Of a DNA stretch of 64,000 nt, positions 1-11,425 are shown in pieces. Position numbers and translations under genes: made by a program. Numbering within the stretch: the first letter of the stretch is position 1; each line of letters begins with the position of its first letter. The notes under the pieces are model-generated. The model searched no databases. It saw only the letters and a program-made list of their open reading frames with translations, and had not been told where the DNA came from. This DNA comes from Lichtheimia corymbifera B2541 (taxonomy: Eukaryota > Mucoromycota > Mucoromycetes > Mucorales > Lichtheimiaceae): positions 62,001 through 126,000 of the forward strand of contig JNEU01000898.1 of the NCBI GenBank assembly GCA_000697475.1, read 5' to 3'.

Positions 1-3000
1 AGTTGAATTTACCTCTTGGGTATAAATAGATGGTGCGTCAGGGATATCAACATTCGCATCGACCAAATCTAAGGCACTGGGTGTAGCATTCTACATATGC
101 ATTTGATGAGCGAGAATAATGCACTTTCTATTGTCTTTATTACCTACCGCTTCATTTACGTCTTTGGCATCATGTGATTCTACTTGTGTAAGAGCCCGTG
201 GTTCTTGAGAAACGCTCAATTCCTCCTTGTCCTGGGTAGCAGTCTATATAATCTCAATGTTAGGATATTATAGGTTTCCAATAGCAGTGACTGACCTCGT
301 CGTGTATATCCATGGATGGAAGATCTTTTTGTTCTCGAGATGGTGGAATGTTGTCGGGAGTTATTAAAGGATTGTTATCCTGCCCAAGACGAGAAGAGAA
401 ATTAGAAACAAATCTCTGTCTAATCATGCTGCCAAACTCACCTGTACATCAAGGGTATTTAAATCAGGGTATTTTGATTGTGTGCTATGGCTCTCTTCAA
501 ATACGGTATAGACCTATTAGAAGCAAAACCGTTAATAGGAGCATTGTGACATAATGTGAACGTGCGTACCTTTTCAGAGCTGATATCCTGTTTTCCATCG
601 AGCGGTAGTGTCGATTCGGAGGGCACCATCTGCTGATCTATTAGCGTCTTTGTATTCACTCATTACACAATAAACATACCCTATCCGTCGTCGAATTATC
701 ATCGCTTTGCTGTTGTCGCTGCTGCTGGGCACCATTCATAACAATCCCAATCTCCTCAACAAGTGCCTGCAGTTGCTTTGGATCGTTTAACTGTGGCGGT
801 ACAGTGCCAAGAGTGTCCACTTCTTTGTTCAAAGGTGCTGCAGCTAGCCCATTTTGCTGTTCGTGGTCCGCATCAATTCGAATGGTATCTTTTTGTTGTT
901 CGTGATTGAATTCAATTTCATCTTCATGTTGGATACTTTGCTGCTCTTGGCCGAACTCGGTAATTTGCTGTGCATGCTGTATGCCGTTGAGGAAGCTGTA
1001 AGCTGTATCTTGTAACTCAGGGACTCGTTCCGGTGATGATGTTAATGAGCATTGCTCGTTTTCCTCATCTTCTTCCTCTGTATCGATATGTCGCACTACT
1101 AGTGGCTGACGACGTGCCCTTGCTGCCGTTATCTTTTCTTCAAAGCTATTCTCCTCCTCCAATACATGATGATCGATATCACGGGTATCAGAAGTATCCT
1201 ACATATGGGATATTAGTCTTGGCTTGTAGAGAAGAGCACTGACACACAAAACTATTTACCTCATGTCGCCGTATGATAGGAAATCGCCTAGAATTACTGA
1301 TGTTGTCCGGGCTGTATCCGTAGCCATCCTTCAAAAATGATTATGCATTAGGGGAATATCTGGTCGTAAAGCATCTTGAAATACACTTACAGTGTCGCTA
1401 CCAGCATATCTGGAAATGGGGCTATGGGGACTGACAGCCTAATATATAGGAAATGAATAATTTGCTTTCCATCACCTTGTGATAACCTTACCTCACTCTC
1501 CGTGAACGATAAATCAGATCGATCGTTTTTGATATCTGGTGTTTCCTCCTAAATTCTAAGTGTTAATAGCATGAATGCAACGACCCCATGAAGTACATAC
1601 TCTATATGGGGATGCCATGTTTCCATGTCCACGCTCTTTGGGTGTGAAAGTGTTGTCATGTATGTAATGCTGTGTATCGCTTTGCTGCTTTGGGCGTGGA
1701 ATGTTGTTCACTATACGGATACGATCATCATCCTAGTGATACACAGTCATATTATTAGCGAATGGTTCCTCATCACACTATGTGAATTGTTTACCTGGCC
1801 AGCCATCATAGCCACACATCCTGATCCAAGCTGGAAGAGATCCTGTTATGTAGCTTTTGTCAATGCCCGAGTCTCCTCCCATGCCGCCTTTGATATTATC
1901 AATCGACTTACCATTATGCCGGATCGACGAGGTTCTTTTATCTTGAACTCAAAGTTGCTACTCTCTAGCCTATATCCCACGTAAACGCAAAAGATTTCCA
2001 GCTCGTTCTTGTAGCCTTGTTCGCGAAAAGCTGCTGTAATCCTGAAATCCTTGTTGGGCCCTAAAAGTACCTCGTTAGCTGTTTGTCCACATGTAAAGCA
2101 GGAAAAAAATCTCACCCTGAGTAAGTCGTAATACGTCCAAATCACATAAATGCTTTGTAAGAGAAGGTCGAACACGTAATCCAGATTTGCGACCATTGCC
2201 GAATGTTGCGAGGATATTGATCACACCTTGCTTTGTGGGCTTGGTAGAGTTTCTAACGGTATAAAATATCAGTATGAGGTATCAGGATCATCAAACCACC
2301 CTCCCATTCTCACCCTTTGCTCCTGAAGGCATGTTGTCCAACAGCTATTATTGTCCGTGTATCAGCACGCAAAGACGAGAGTAATACAATGGGTGCTAGA
2401 TGACATGGGACGTTAATACAAGAAAACAAAGAGCGCTTCCCACCCGACTTACAAGAATCAAGTTCCATGAACCTTGTCTGGTCACTGCCTGAAAGTTCCA
2501 TTTCCCCAGTCTCGGTCTTGGAAATACGAAACGCGATTACTTTGCCTTGGCTTGTACCAAGAAGTACCCGTGGACGGTTGTATCCAGTGCGACTGTCTTC
2601 CAATCCTCCAACAATCATTGTTGATGCTGTAATATCCTCGTCATCCACAAGCGATGGATCGATGTATTTGTGAGTCTACGTGTATTAAAGTAAGATTACA
2701 ATCTTTTATGGTATATGATATCCAATACGTACCTCGAACAAGATTTCATCTGGATAAAGTATCAAGAGACCAATACATATTGATCCATCACTCAAGGTAA
2801 AGGCTATCGCATGGCTCCAATCTTCCTTTTCAGGTTGTTCGCTATTTGGCATGGGCGAAGGTGTTTCTGTGATAGAGATTGAGGTGATTTTGCTGGTGAA
2901 ATCGATTGGTAACTCGATCTGCTTAGTCTGACGAGCCGAAACATTGTACCAAAATGCGAGATAATCATGTTCTTTTCCAGTACAGCAAATGATGATCAAG

Positions 3001-3593
3001 ATGGGCGTTTTATCCTTTTGCTGGCAATAGACAACATGCTGGATGGTGATCACCTGGCAACCCAACACTATAATCAATCCCTGTACAGTTGCTCCAATAT
3101 CCTCTCCCTCTTACCAAGCCCTCTTTCAACGTCGATGCCGCAATTTCATCTCGAACATGGACTGTAGTAGTGTTGTCATGAGCGATAGCCGTTTCCTCAA
3201 TTTGCAAAGTATGCTCGTCGTAGCGGTAAGTCAAGAGTGGAACTTGTTGATCGTTGTTGGTGTGTGTAGCATGGTCGATGCTAATGAACCCCCCTTTCTT
3301 TGCAGATGAGACGGGATTCATGCTTGTATTCAAGTTGAAATAGATCGATGGGGTTCACGCGTATAACTTGTTCTATGATCGAGTGCCGAGTAGAGTTGCA
3401 ACAAGGTTCGGAAGAACAGTCTCGATGGATATGAGCGTGAGAACAAGAGAACAAGTAAACGAAGAAAACCGGTAGACGGCTGTTGTTGAAAGACAATCAA
3501 GGCAAGTGAGAAAGAGACAAAGAGCGTTACAAGGCTGCTGTTACTGTAAGCGGGATAAGCGGGATTGTGACAGCCGTGTAACAATGGGTCCAT
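1..3593 (-). CDS. Unrecognised large protein, beta-propeller-like N-terminus, acidic/Gln-rich C-terminus (3' end probably outside window)
   Basis: Coding exons on the minus strand start at the ATG at 3593 and continue leftwards through many short introns. A 51-base intron (GTAACG...CAG) follows about 13 codons into exon 1. A later intron joins 'STLKEGL' to 'GLIIVLGCQVIT' near 3110-3065. The middle part (about 3300-2310) has repeated hydrophobic strands ending in phrases such as 'GGFISIDHA', 'FTLSDGSICIGLL' and 'RVLLGTSQGKVIAFRI', which look like blades of a WD40-like or DDB1-like propeller. Exons at about 2200-1850 carry 'QGVINILATFG'. The exon at 1162-660 is acidic and Gln/Glu-rich. An open exon around 660-560 follows a probable 32-base intron, and splice-like sites continue towards base 1, so I do not see a convincing stop. 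I do not recognise the family. The start lies 160 bases from the divergently transcribed NmrA-like gene, so they probably share a promoter region. Confidence 0.5.
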
Positions 3594-3753
3594 TTTATGC
3601 AATTCCACCAACTTGCCAATCTCTTGTTTCAGATCCCTTCATTACAAGATACCAACAAGCAACTTGCCTACAGAAGAAAAGGTAATAAAAGGAAGATCCT
3701 CGTAAAGATTATTATCCTCATCATCCATCTCTTTCTCTTTATCCTTTTGAAAT

Positions 3754-5043
3754 ATGAGCGATCCAATTACGGCAACAAAGAAAAGCAGCCATAAATACGT
3801 TCTCGTCAGCTGCGTCGACACTTATGGCGGTCATGCATTGGCATATCATTTGGCAACTGAACTCCAAAGACGTCCAGGGATGATCAAGAAACATTGGCGT
3901 GTGCGTGCTCTCTGCCATAACCTTGAAGGATTGCAAGACCTCGTGGCCATGGATGTGGACTTGCAGGTAGCGTCCAATACATTGTTGTAACACTACGATG
4001 GGACTTTTAATAACATAAAGTATCCTTGTAGCAAGTTGATTACAAGAATCCCATGATCCTCAAGGCTCAAATGAAACACGTAAAGTGCGTGATTGTTGTG
4101 CCTGACCAAACGGAGTATCGAGTTGTCAATGCATGCAATATCATCGACGCTGCTTCTATGCATGGTGTTAAGCGTATGCAGTTGATTTCTCTGTAGGTTA
4201 CGTTGCAATGTAATGCTATATTAAGATATGGTAATCTAACATCACCAGCTTTATTTTCACATTGTAGTATCGGCTGTGATTACGCAGGCGAATCGACACC
4301 CATGGGCGGATACAATACTATTGAAGGTCATTTACGCAATGTGTATGCTTATGGTCGCTGGTGTGTCTTTCGGTAAGTTTGATTGATACATGAATAGTAG
4401 TAGTAGTAGCATGATGATGACGCTCCCCGTTTATGTTGACAGAGTCCCAATGGTGCATCAACTCTTCTACTTTTGGTCACGCATGGTGACACAAGACAAG
4501 TGTGTAGGTATGCCGATATCTCCCGACACCGAGTTTACTGTGATTGATATCCAAGATGTATGCGATGCCATGGTGACCATGTTGCTGAGTCCAAGAAAGC
4601 AGGACGTTGACGTAGAAGAAGACTTGTTTGATATTCCAGATGCTGCCGTCAAGCGCATTTACGATTTGACCGGGACATGTCCTTATACAGGAGGTGCTGT
4701 TGCCTACAGACTTAATGAAGCCCTTGGTGGTGAAGCTGGAGAAATCACTTTTCAGGAACTTGACGAGGAAAGCTTTCGCCACTACCTTGAAAGCCTTGGT
4801 CAGCAACATCCACCTGCACAAGATCCTCATGGTCGCCGTGACCCTTTCCGACCTGATCCACGTCGTGTGTTAGTGCCTGCTACGATTGACCTTATGATGG
4901 ATTGTTTCCGCGTTGCACGAGAGACTAGGCAAATGGGCATTGTCAAAGATGATGCTCGTAATCTTATTGGCCGTCAACCAAAGGATCTATCGCAGTTTTT
5001 TATTGACAACCAAGACCAGTTCAGGGATGAGAAAATTGACTAG
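3754..5043 (+). CDS. NmrA-like / atypical short-chain dehydrogenase family protein
   Basis: Four exons (3754-3966, 4032-4192, 4268-4372, 4443-5043) give 1080 coding bases, a multiple of three, and 359 residues. The N-terminus has a Rossmann-type first strand and a degenerate glycine loop (VSCVDTYGGHALAYHLA), then 'VIVVPDQTEYRVVNACNII' and 'GVKRMQLISL', the order seen in NmrA/HSCARG-type NAD(P)-binding proteins. Later residues (FYFWSRMV, FTVIDIQDVCDAM) match the substrate-domain region of that fold. There is no clear YxxxK dyad, so it may be a redox sensor or regulator rather than an enzyme. That is inference from the family. Exon 4 opens downstream of an AGT/ATG-rich intron (4373-4442) that also contains an in-frame-looking ATG at 4390; the splice gives a better fit to the family. 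The gene is divergent from the propeller-like gene on its left. Confidence 0.75.
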
Positions 5044-5087
5044 CTATGACGGAATAAAATGAATGCTATTCTGCTTGGCAAATATCA

Positions 5088-5381
5088 TTAAGCGGTGTTT
5101 GTAGCTACGATCACTGGTGGTGGATCGTAGGGTGGGATATATACATCGGGGCGTCCATGATGGGAATGTTTATGATGCTTATTATGATCTTGTTGCTGGT
5201 GATGATCGTCACAATGCTCGCAGTAATCTCCATATTCATCATGGCCACCATGGTAGTCTCCGCCATAGTGGTGGTCGTTGTTGTTCTTGTGCTCAGCAGC
5301 AGATGATTGATGACGGTAGGCAAAAACTGATGACACCGCAACAGTGGCCCACACGAGACAAATGATCGACAAGAAGCGCAT
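5088..5381 (-). CDS. Small secreted histidine-rich protein
   Basis: A single exon encodes 97 residues. The ATG at 5381 is the first true ATG in frame; the open frame extends further upstream without one. Residues 1-21 (MRFLSIICLVWATVAVSSVFA) form a clear signal peptide with an Ala-X-Ala type end. The mature part is unusually rich in His with Asp, Gly and Tyr: clusters such as HHYGGDYHGGHDEYG and HNKHHKHSHHG, with a CxxC (CEHC). It ends in a Pro-rich tail (PPYDPPPVIV). His/Asp clusters with a CxxC suggest binding of Zn, Ni or Cu outside the cell. This is inference from composition only; I recognise no domain. It is tail-to-tail with the NmrA-like gene (44 bases apart). Confidence 0.7.
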   Translation of the reverse strand: MRFLSIICLVWATVAVSSVFAYRHQSSAAEHKNNNDHHYGGDYHGGHDEYGDYCEHCDDHHQQQDHNKHHKHSHHGRPDVYIPPYDPPPVIVATNTA

Positions 5382-6378
5382 AGATAAAAACAAAGCGAGA
5401 AAGAAAAAACAAACTTGTGATTTCAATTGGACCGTGCTTTGTTGAAAAATGCCTTTATTTCACATGCTGCACACATTGGCTGTTCGTTTGTATGGCATGA
5501 AAGTCGGAGATATTTTTGTGTCGATCAATTATGCATCATCCAGGGCAATGCAACATCCCCTTGATGGGTGCAATTTTTGTTGCCCCGCAAGCAAGCTAAA
5601 AAAGCTACCATCATACAATCACCGCACGTCATTAGATATAACATGGATCGCAGAAACTACTTTTCTACATATGTTCTTGAATCAAATGGTGTGAGCGACA
5701 TCGCACAACGTGATGTTGTCTTCAAAGTAACTTGAGTGCTACATGTATGATGCTGTAATGCTAGCAATCACGACGGGTGAGGTATATACGGAAGACTAAT
5801 TTTACTTTTAGCATATGCCTTTCATCAAGACCTGCAGTCTATAAGTAAAAAGTACATATGCATGTCATCTTCCTACTGCAATGTGATTTCATTGTGGTGG
5901 TGATGTAGCCTAGATCATGCGCATAAAGGGTTCTTGTCTCTAGTGCATTCAAGCTAGGGATCCAGGATATCACTTATGTAATATACAATGATCTTCAATG
6001 GCCTATGTTTCTATCTATAGCGTGATCAGTGGGGGAGAGGAGGGAGATGGGATCATCATTGATAAGGAAAAAGCATCTAGTAGGAGAGCGGAATGGGATT
6101 ATTAGATTGCATGACAAGCATTGTAACTCGGGGATCATGCAACTGTGTGCCGTCAAAACGATAGAGTTCTCGACCTACCCGTTTGCCGCAGTTTCCAATG
6201 TTGCACCGACGATCTTGGATGCGATTCGCACATTATTTGATAGACGTTGCTTTTTTGCCTTTTTCGAGATAGACATCCATGTTCTCACACAATATGAGCA
6301 TAAAAGCGAGCGATAGGATCGACAGCATAAAAGCCGAGAAAGCGGAGCGTTTTTCACTTTTTTTTCTCCTGCAGCATC
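5382..6378. other. Intergenic region, no gene seen
   Basis: About 1 kb between the divergent His-rich protein gene and the GNAT gene. No open frame here resembles a protein, and no RNA gene was recognised. A pyrimidine stretch (ttttttctcctgcag) precedes the GNAT start. Confidence 0.6.
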
Positions 6379-7209
6379 ATGTATTCCAATCGCATTACTC
6401 GACAGCTCACGGTTAACTTGGATCAGCAGCACATCAATGTGCGTCCTGTAATCAAAGGTTGGTCAAAGATAGCAACACGCATACGCACCACATTGACTCA
6501 TTTTTCCCTTTGGATGATTCATCACTCTATAGGCGCTATCAAAGAAGCGGCCCACACACTGACATCAGCTTACAACAACGCATCAAGCAATAACAGCGTC
6601 CTTGTTGCAAATTCTTGGTTATGTCACAGCGGCAGCAAGCATGATGAATTTTTATACGTGCTTTTCAAAAATATCGCGAATGCTACTACGTTGGCTAGCC
6701 GTGATTACGCTATTCAAGTTGAAGGATGCTCAGGCGTATTGGTGTGGAGCTTACAGCGTAAAAGGCCTATTCGGGCATGGATACCGCCTTGTCTTGGTGG
6801 TACACTGAGATTAGCACGCTTGGTTGGATGGACATCTGCTCTAAAGAGCGCTATTCAATTCCAACCCTCATGTGCCAAGATGCGACGAAAACTGATGGCC
6901 GAGGACGAGGACTATATTACCATCCATTATATTGGTGTATTACCCCATGAGAGGAACAAAGGATACGGCCGTGCTTTATTGCAACATGTACTTGATAAGG
7001 CGGATGCAGCTCATTATGCCGTGTATGCTGAAGTATCGGATGCATACAATGTCGCATTTTTCGAGAAAATGGGATTCATTGTCAGAGCCAATGTCGTGAC
7101 CAACAACATCCCCGTGTTTCTAATGGTGCGAGAACCAGTCATTAGTCCTCAATCACCATCCCCTATACCCCTTGTTATTAGCCCTGGCCGTCGAAGGAAC
7201 TCGACATAG
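6379..7209 (+). CDS. GNAT-family N-acetyltransferase
   Basis: An intronless frame of 276 residues. The C-terminal half carries the GNAT signature: strand 'DYITIHYIGVLPHERNKGYG' (motif A, acetyl-CoA pyrophosphate loop of the R/Q-x-x-G-x-G/A type, here RNKGYGRA), helix 'ALLQHVLDKADAA', then 'YAEVSDAYNVAFFEKMGF' (motif B). This layout resembles stand-alone fungal GNATs of the PF00583/PF13508 type. The N-terminal 100 residues are less conserved-looking and rich in Ser/Asn/Thr. Substrate cannot be told from sequence. The start ATG follows a T/C-rich tract, and there are two in-frame stops just upstream. Confidence 0.8.
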   Translation: MYSNRITRQLTVNLDQQHINVRPVIKGWSKIATRIRTTLTHFSLWMIHHSIGAIKEAAHTLTSAYNNASSNNSVLVANSWLCHSGSKHDEFLYVLFKNIANATTLASRDYAIQVEGCSGVLVWSLQRKRPIRAWIPPCLGGTLRLARLVGWTSALKSAIQFQPSCAKMRRKLMAEDEDYITIHYIGVLPHERNKGYGRALLQHVLDKADAAHYAVYAEVSDAYNVAFFEKMGFIVRANVVTNNIPVFLMVREPVISPQSPSPIPLVISPGRRRNST

Positions 7210-7905
7210 GCTACCACCACTACTACCACCACCGCGATACCATGTAAATTATGAAAAAGTGAATGATTAAAGGAATAGCTGATGACACAATGTATACAAC
7301 AACATCGGAACAATTTCATTGTTTGAAGGAATCAGATGTGTGATGGCATATAACGTGGTGGGTCAAAATAGTAAATATTATAGTTGTCCCGACATCAAAG
7401 GTGATGCTTATTGCGCCATCTGGTTGGTTTGATGGAATGTTTCGAGTTAGTAAAGAGCCGCATACCATATGCATTGTTGTTGTTGGTGAGTGGTTTGTTG
7501 CTCATTGACCCACGTGTTGCGTTATCGGATTTGTTGAACCTTAATGTGTGGCTGTCAACACCTTTGCGTTCTAGACAAAAAGGCCGATTCTTCTTCTTCA
7601 CTGCATCTGCAGCTGCAGCTTTAATCCGACACTACCAAGTAAAGATAGTGATACTTGCATACTGCTCCACGTGATCTGGTGGTTTATTTACCTCCATATA
7701 CTCATGCATATGAGAGGATAGTACGAGCAGAAAATTAGCGTCACATGATCTGGCATGCGATCGCGCCAAAGTTAAAATTGCATAAAGGCGGGTGTTTCAC
7801 AAGAACCAATTTGAACAGCTCCTTCTGGCAGTTTTATTCAAGGTCGGTATAAACGTATGTATACACAGTATAAGGTACAAGCTAATGCAGTTCATTTACA
7901 AAGCA
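7210..7905. other. Intergenic region, no gene seen
   Basis: About 700 bases between the GNAT gene and RPA2. Open frames here overlap on both strands without recognisable motifs. Contains a short GCA/TGCAGC tract (7600-7620) and the likely RPA2 promoter. Confidence 0.6.
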
Positions 7906-8696
7906 ATGGAATGGGACAATGGAGAGAACAGCTTGAATTCGAGCAATGTAAACCAACAGCAGGAACAACAGCCGCAGCAGGTATGCTAATGAGCAAGGCA
8001 CATGTTACAAGTCGTCTCAATAAGGGCTTCATGATATAGCAAACCAAGAACGACAAGGTGCAAACAATTCGACCGGTAACAATCAAGCAGGTGACAATGG
8101 CCACGGCGTACGAGGATGGAAGCGTTGTCTTTATAGATGAAAAGGAGATATCCACAGTAAGTGAGTCTTTTGCTTTCTTCTCGCAATCGAATAATAACAT
8201 GAGACATCAAGATTACATTTATTGGAGTGATTCGATCCTGTGAAAACTCGTCAACTGGATACACTTATATTATCGAAGATGGTACTGCGGCCATGCAAGT
8301 GCGTCAGTGGGATACAGAAGGAGTAGAAGATGTTCATCACGTGAACGCATTCAGGCAAGTAAAGTGGTGGGAGGAAGGAATCAATGGTACCTACTATTCC
8401 AGCATGTCTAATATCATTTTATTAGAGAAGGAATGTATGTGCGTGTATACGGTCGAATTCGTCGTTATGATGGCAAAACGAACTGCCTTGCTTTTGCTTT
8501 GAGAAGCATCACCGATTTCAACGAGCTCACGTTTCACTCTATGGAGGCTATATTGGCACACGCTTTGTCTCGTTCGCGTCATGGCATACAAGATGACAAA
8601 ATTGATCGGATGGATAGCAGCTTCACCTTTGCTGGTGTATCACACGAAGGAAATGACATGCAATTCAAGATCTCCCCTCATCCCGAGCCGTTCTGA
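7906..8696 (+). CDS. RPA2: Replication protein A 32 kDa subunit (RPA2), short form
   Basis: Second subunit of the single-stranded-DNA-binding heterotrimer used in replication, repair and recombination. Exons 7906-7980, 8040-8156, 8212-8354 and 8426-8696 total 606 coding bases (201 residues). Visible: a short N-terminal Ser/Asn/Gln segment (residues 1-25, equivalent to the phosphorylated tail), then the OB fold: 'IRPVTIKQV', 'ITFIGVIRSCENSSTGYTY', 'IEDGTAAMQVRQWDTEG', 'GMYVRVYGRIRRYDGKT', 'FNELTFHSMEAILAHAL'. The last residues after the OB fold are short, and the usual C-terminal winged-helix domain is not visible. The third intron uses a GC donor (AG|GCAAGT) and ends TTAG. An in-frame ATG at 7885 is an alternative start adding 7 residues. 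It is the last gene before the repeat block. Confidence 0.88.
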
Positions 8697-9284
8697 ACAA
8701 GAATCAATGTCAAGATTACTACCCGTTGCTATCTCCCACCACCTTAAATATGTTATGTATACTTGCTTTAAATGAAGATCATGTACTTCAATCGAATAAA
8801 CACTGGGTTAGACATTAATACCTAGTGTAACGTGCTATCAGCTCATATGTGCAAGATGCGGATCACTTGATTGGTTTCTGGATCGAAAGGGGAAATAGAG
8901 ATTGGATCATTTACACCATCGTACCGAGGTGCTTTTGTTCTTTTGTCTTTCTAAACGGAACACCCATAAGCAACAACCTGAGCCTAGGATCTCATAGCAG
9001 CCAAGCCTGAATGGAGGATCCTACTCTACTTTGTAGCCAGCTCCACTCCCGAACTTGTACAACCAACATATATCCTCCATAGCAATTCATTGCTATTGTC
9101 ACAATGGCAAGCTTTTCATCATTGAATATACTCCCAAAACTATCAACATCATCCCATTTATGCAGCAGCCTGTTAAGGACGTATGCGTGTAACCACCACG
9201 TGCTATTTTACTCAGCTCTTCATCTTTCAGTTAATGCAGTCGATACCATCCATTAGGAGGAAGCAACGCGATCACACTTACAGG
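8697..9284. other. Gene-free flank of the repeat block
   Basis: No coding region seen. It contains the left copy of a direct repeat (8831-8945, listed separately). Confidence 0.55.
8831..8945 (+). repeat. Direct repeat, left copy, flanking composite repeat 1
   Basis: About 115 bases beginning 'ctatcagctcatatg' and ending near 'tgcttttgttctttt' recur in the same orientation at about 11426-11551. Both share 'tcacttg(a/g)ttggtttctgga' and 'ttggatcatt(t/c)aca'. The two copies bracket composite repeat 1. Confidence 0.7.
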
Positions 9285-11280
9285 CTAGGTAAAACATAAA
9301 GTTACCTGTTTCTCAACATTTTCATAGTGAAGCATGAGGTCTTTATGAGAACAAATTTGTTCATCGTGATCGTCAGCAACTTGTGTGCAAGTTTCAGAAT
9401 GGAGGTGGGCAATCTCGGGGGTCATGGACCGTCCATCCATCATCTCTCCTGCATCAGGATGATCCCCATTTAAAATTATCATAATGAAGCATGTGGTTTT
9501 GAAATGAATGGAGTTGATCAGCATGACTCAGCGAACCTTCTTACCAAGTTTTATGTTCAAAATGGGGAATCTCGAGGTAATTCATATTACTTGACATTTC
9601 ATGATTTTCGACGGGTACCCAATTTCCGACCAACATAGTAAATCCCACATTATACCCTCCCTTTCCCAATTTTCAAATGAAACATGAGGTCTTTATGAGA
9701 ATAAAATTGATCAGCGTATCCAAGAGCATATTGTGTGAAGTTTTCAGGTCCGAAATGGGCAATCTCGAGGTTATGGGTCGTCCACATTACATATATTCCT
9801 GCACGTTCAACGTCGGCCGCTCCCATTTTTATTCTCACAATGAAGACTGCGACTTTAATATGAATGGCGTTGATCAGCATGTCGGAGCCCACGGCCTGAC
9901 CAAGTTTGACGATGTGGGTGGGCAACGGCGGGGGTGTGCACTATACACCCTACTTGCGCTCCGTCCGTCCATTGTCTCCCCTATATTTGGACCGCCCGAT
10001 TCATTGAAACGTCATAATGAAGTATGCAATTTTTAAATGAATGGAATTGATCAGCATGACTCAGAGAGCCTTCATATCAAGTCTCAAGTTCAAGGTGGGC
10101 AATCCCAAGGTATTCCATACTAAATGGCAATTCAACGAAACCGGGCGGGTCCGGAATTTCCGCCGGTCATAGTAAACCCCACATTATGCCCTCCCATTCA
10201 AAATTTTTGAATGAACTGTGGATTCTTTATTAAGACAAAGTTGATCAGCATGTCCAGGAGCATCTTGTGTGCAAGTTTGAGGTCAAGGAGAGCATTCTCA
10301 AGATCATGGATCAATTTACAGTATGCATGGATTTGTAGGGCAGTGCCTGATCAATTTAATTTCCAGCTCTTCCCACTCCCTGCTTCTTGCCTCTTCCTCC
10401 CATTCTCAACTGGTGCCCCAATCAAGTACAATTACAACCTGCGAACGATTGTCCTGCTTCAACCCATCATGTCAACTCTACGATTATATTGATCCTATTT
10501 GTCTTTGACTGAATGCCAACTTCATGGTGTGTGCATCCTACGACACCACCCGCGTTCCTTGACGCTGCACGTTCTCTTGTACAATCCTCTGCCACAACCA
10601 AACGTAACAGCAGCTGCCATTAGCAAGGTCTTCATTGTATTTCACAACCTCGTCAACTACTGCAACACACGCTCTCTTGCACACTCTTCTGCTACCACCA
10701 AACGCAACAACTGCTGCTGCTATTATTAAGGGCTTTATTTCATTGTCTCGAACAGCATCCTTTGCTTGCAGCCTTTTTGACATGAACAGCAGATAGCCAT
10801 TGTATAGAAGCAGCGTTATTTACATACAGCAATTATCCATATCCACTATCAGATACACCGCAGTACATGCAATCTTCGCCCTGGTCGAGCGGCGTTGGAA
10901 ACTGACCAAGCAAGTGATTGATCAACATCTCGATGGAAAAGGAAGCATGCACCGATCGAGGGGCTCTTTTCAACGAACATATTGGATTTGCAATGGTTAC
11001 GGATGCATGGATGGGTACAATCAAGTTCACTGACGAGGAAGAAATCCTGGAATGCGGCTTTGGTTACGTGGAACGTCGTCAGCAGGAAGGATGGATCATA
11101 TCACGAGGATGCGGCTAAGGATGATGATATACTGGATCGAATTGACAAAAGGTGTTCTACAGCGGTGGATGATCTAGTGGAATACGCGATTCAATGCATG
11201 CAGCAGCTATTTCGAAACATGGATGAAGGATGATTACGACGGCAGCAACCAAGAATGCAATGGCACCATTATCCCTGTTG
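9285..11280 (+). repeat. Composite repeat, copy 1 (tandem monomers plus downstream unique block)
   Basis: Part A (about 9285-10300) holds six diverged tandem monomers whose common core ('aatgaagcatg...' through 'ttgatcagcatg') starts near 9328, 9481, 9675, 9839, 10015 and 10209, giving spacings of about 153, 194, 164, 176 and 194. Part B (about 10355-10815) is pyrimidine-rich on the plus strand: 'cttcccactccctgcttctt', 'gcgaacgattgtcctgcttc', 'ctttgactgaatg', 'tcttgtacaatcctctgcc', ending 'ggacagcagatagccattgt'. Part C (10816-11260) includes 'ggaaaaggaagcat' and 'atggatgggtacaatcaag'. The same order recurs at copy 2 and copy 3. No transposase, reverse transcriptase or terminal inverted repeat was recognised. 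Confidence 0.8.
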
Positions 11281-11425
11281 CCTCTTTATGATTTACCCCC
11301 GTATCTTATTCACTTATGCCCTTTACCATATTTACTTGCTAGACATCCATACTACCATGTACTATTCTTCAACTTCTTTATTGAATGAAAATTGGATTCA
11401 ACGTAATATATGGGGTATTATACTA

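Noticed and set aside
9285..10300. CRISPR array
   Set aside because: Repeats are long, diverged and contiguous rather than short identical repeats with unique spacers, and the genome is eukaryotic.
9285..11280. LTR retrotransposon or DNA transposon
   Set aside because: No gag, reverse transcriptase, integrase or transposase motif and no clear terminal inverted repeats could be read.
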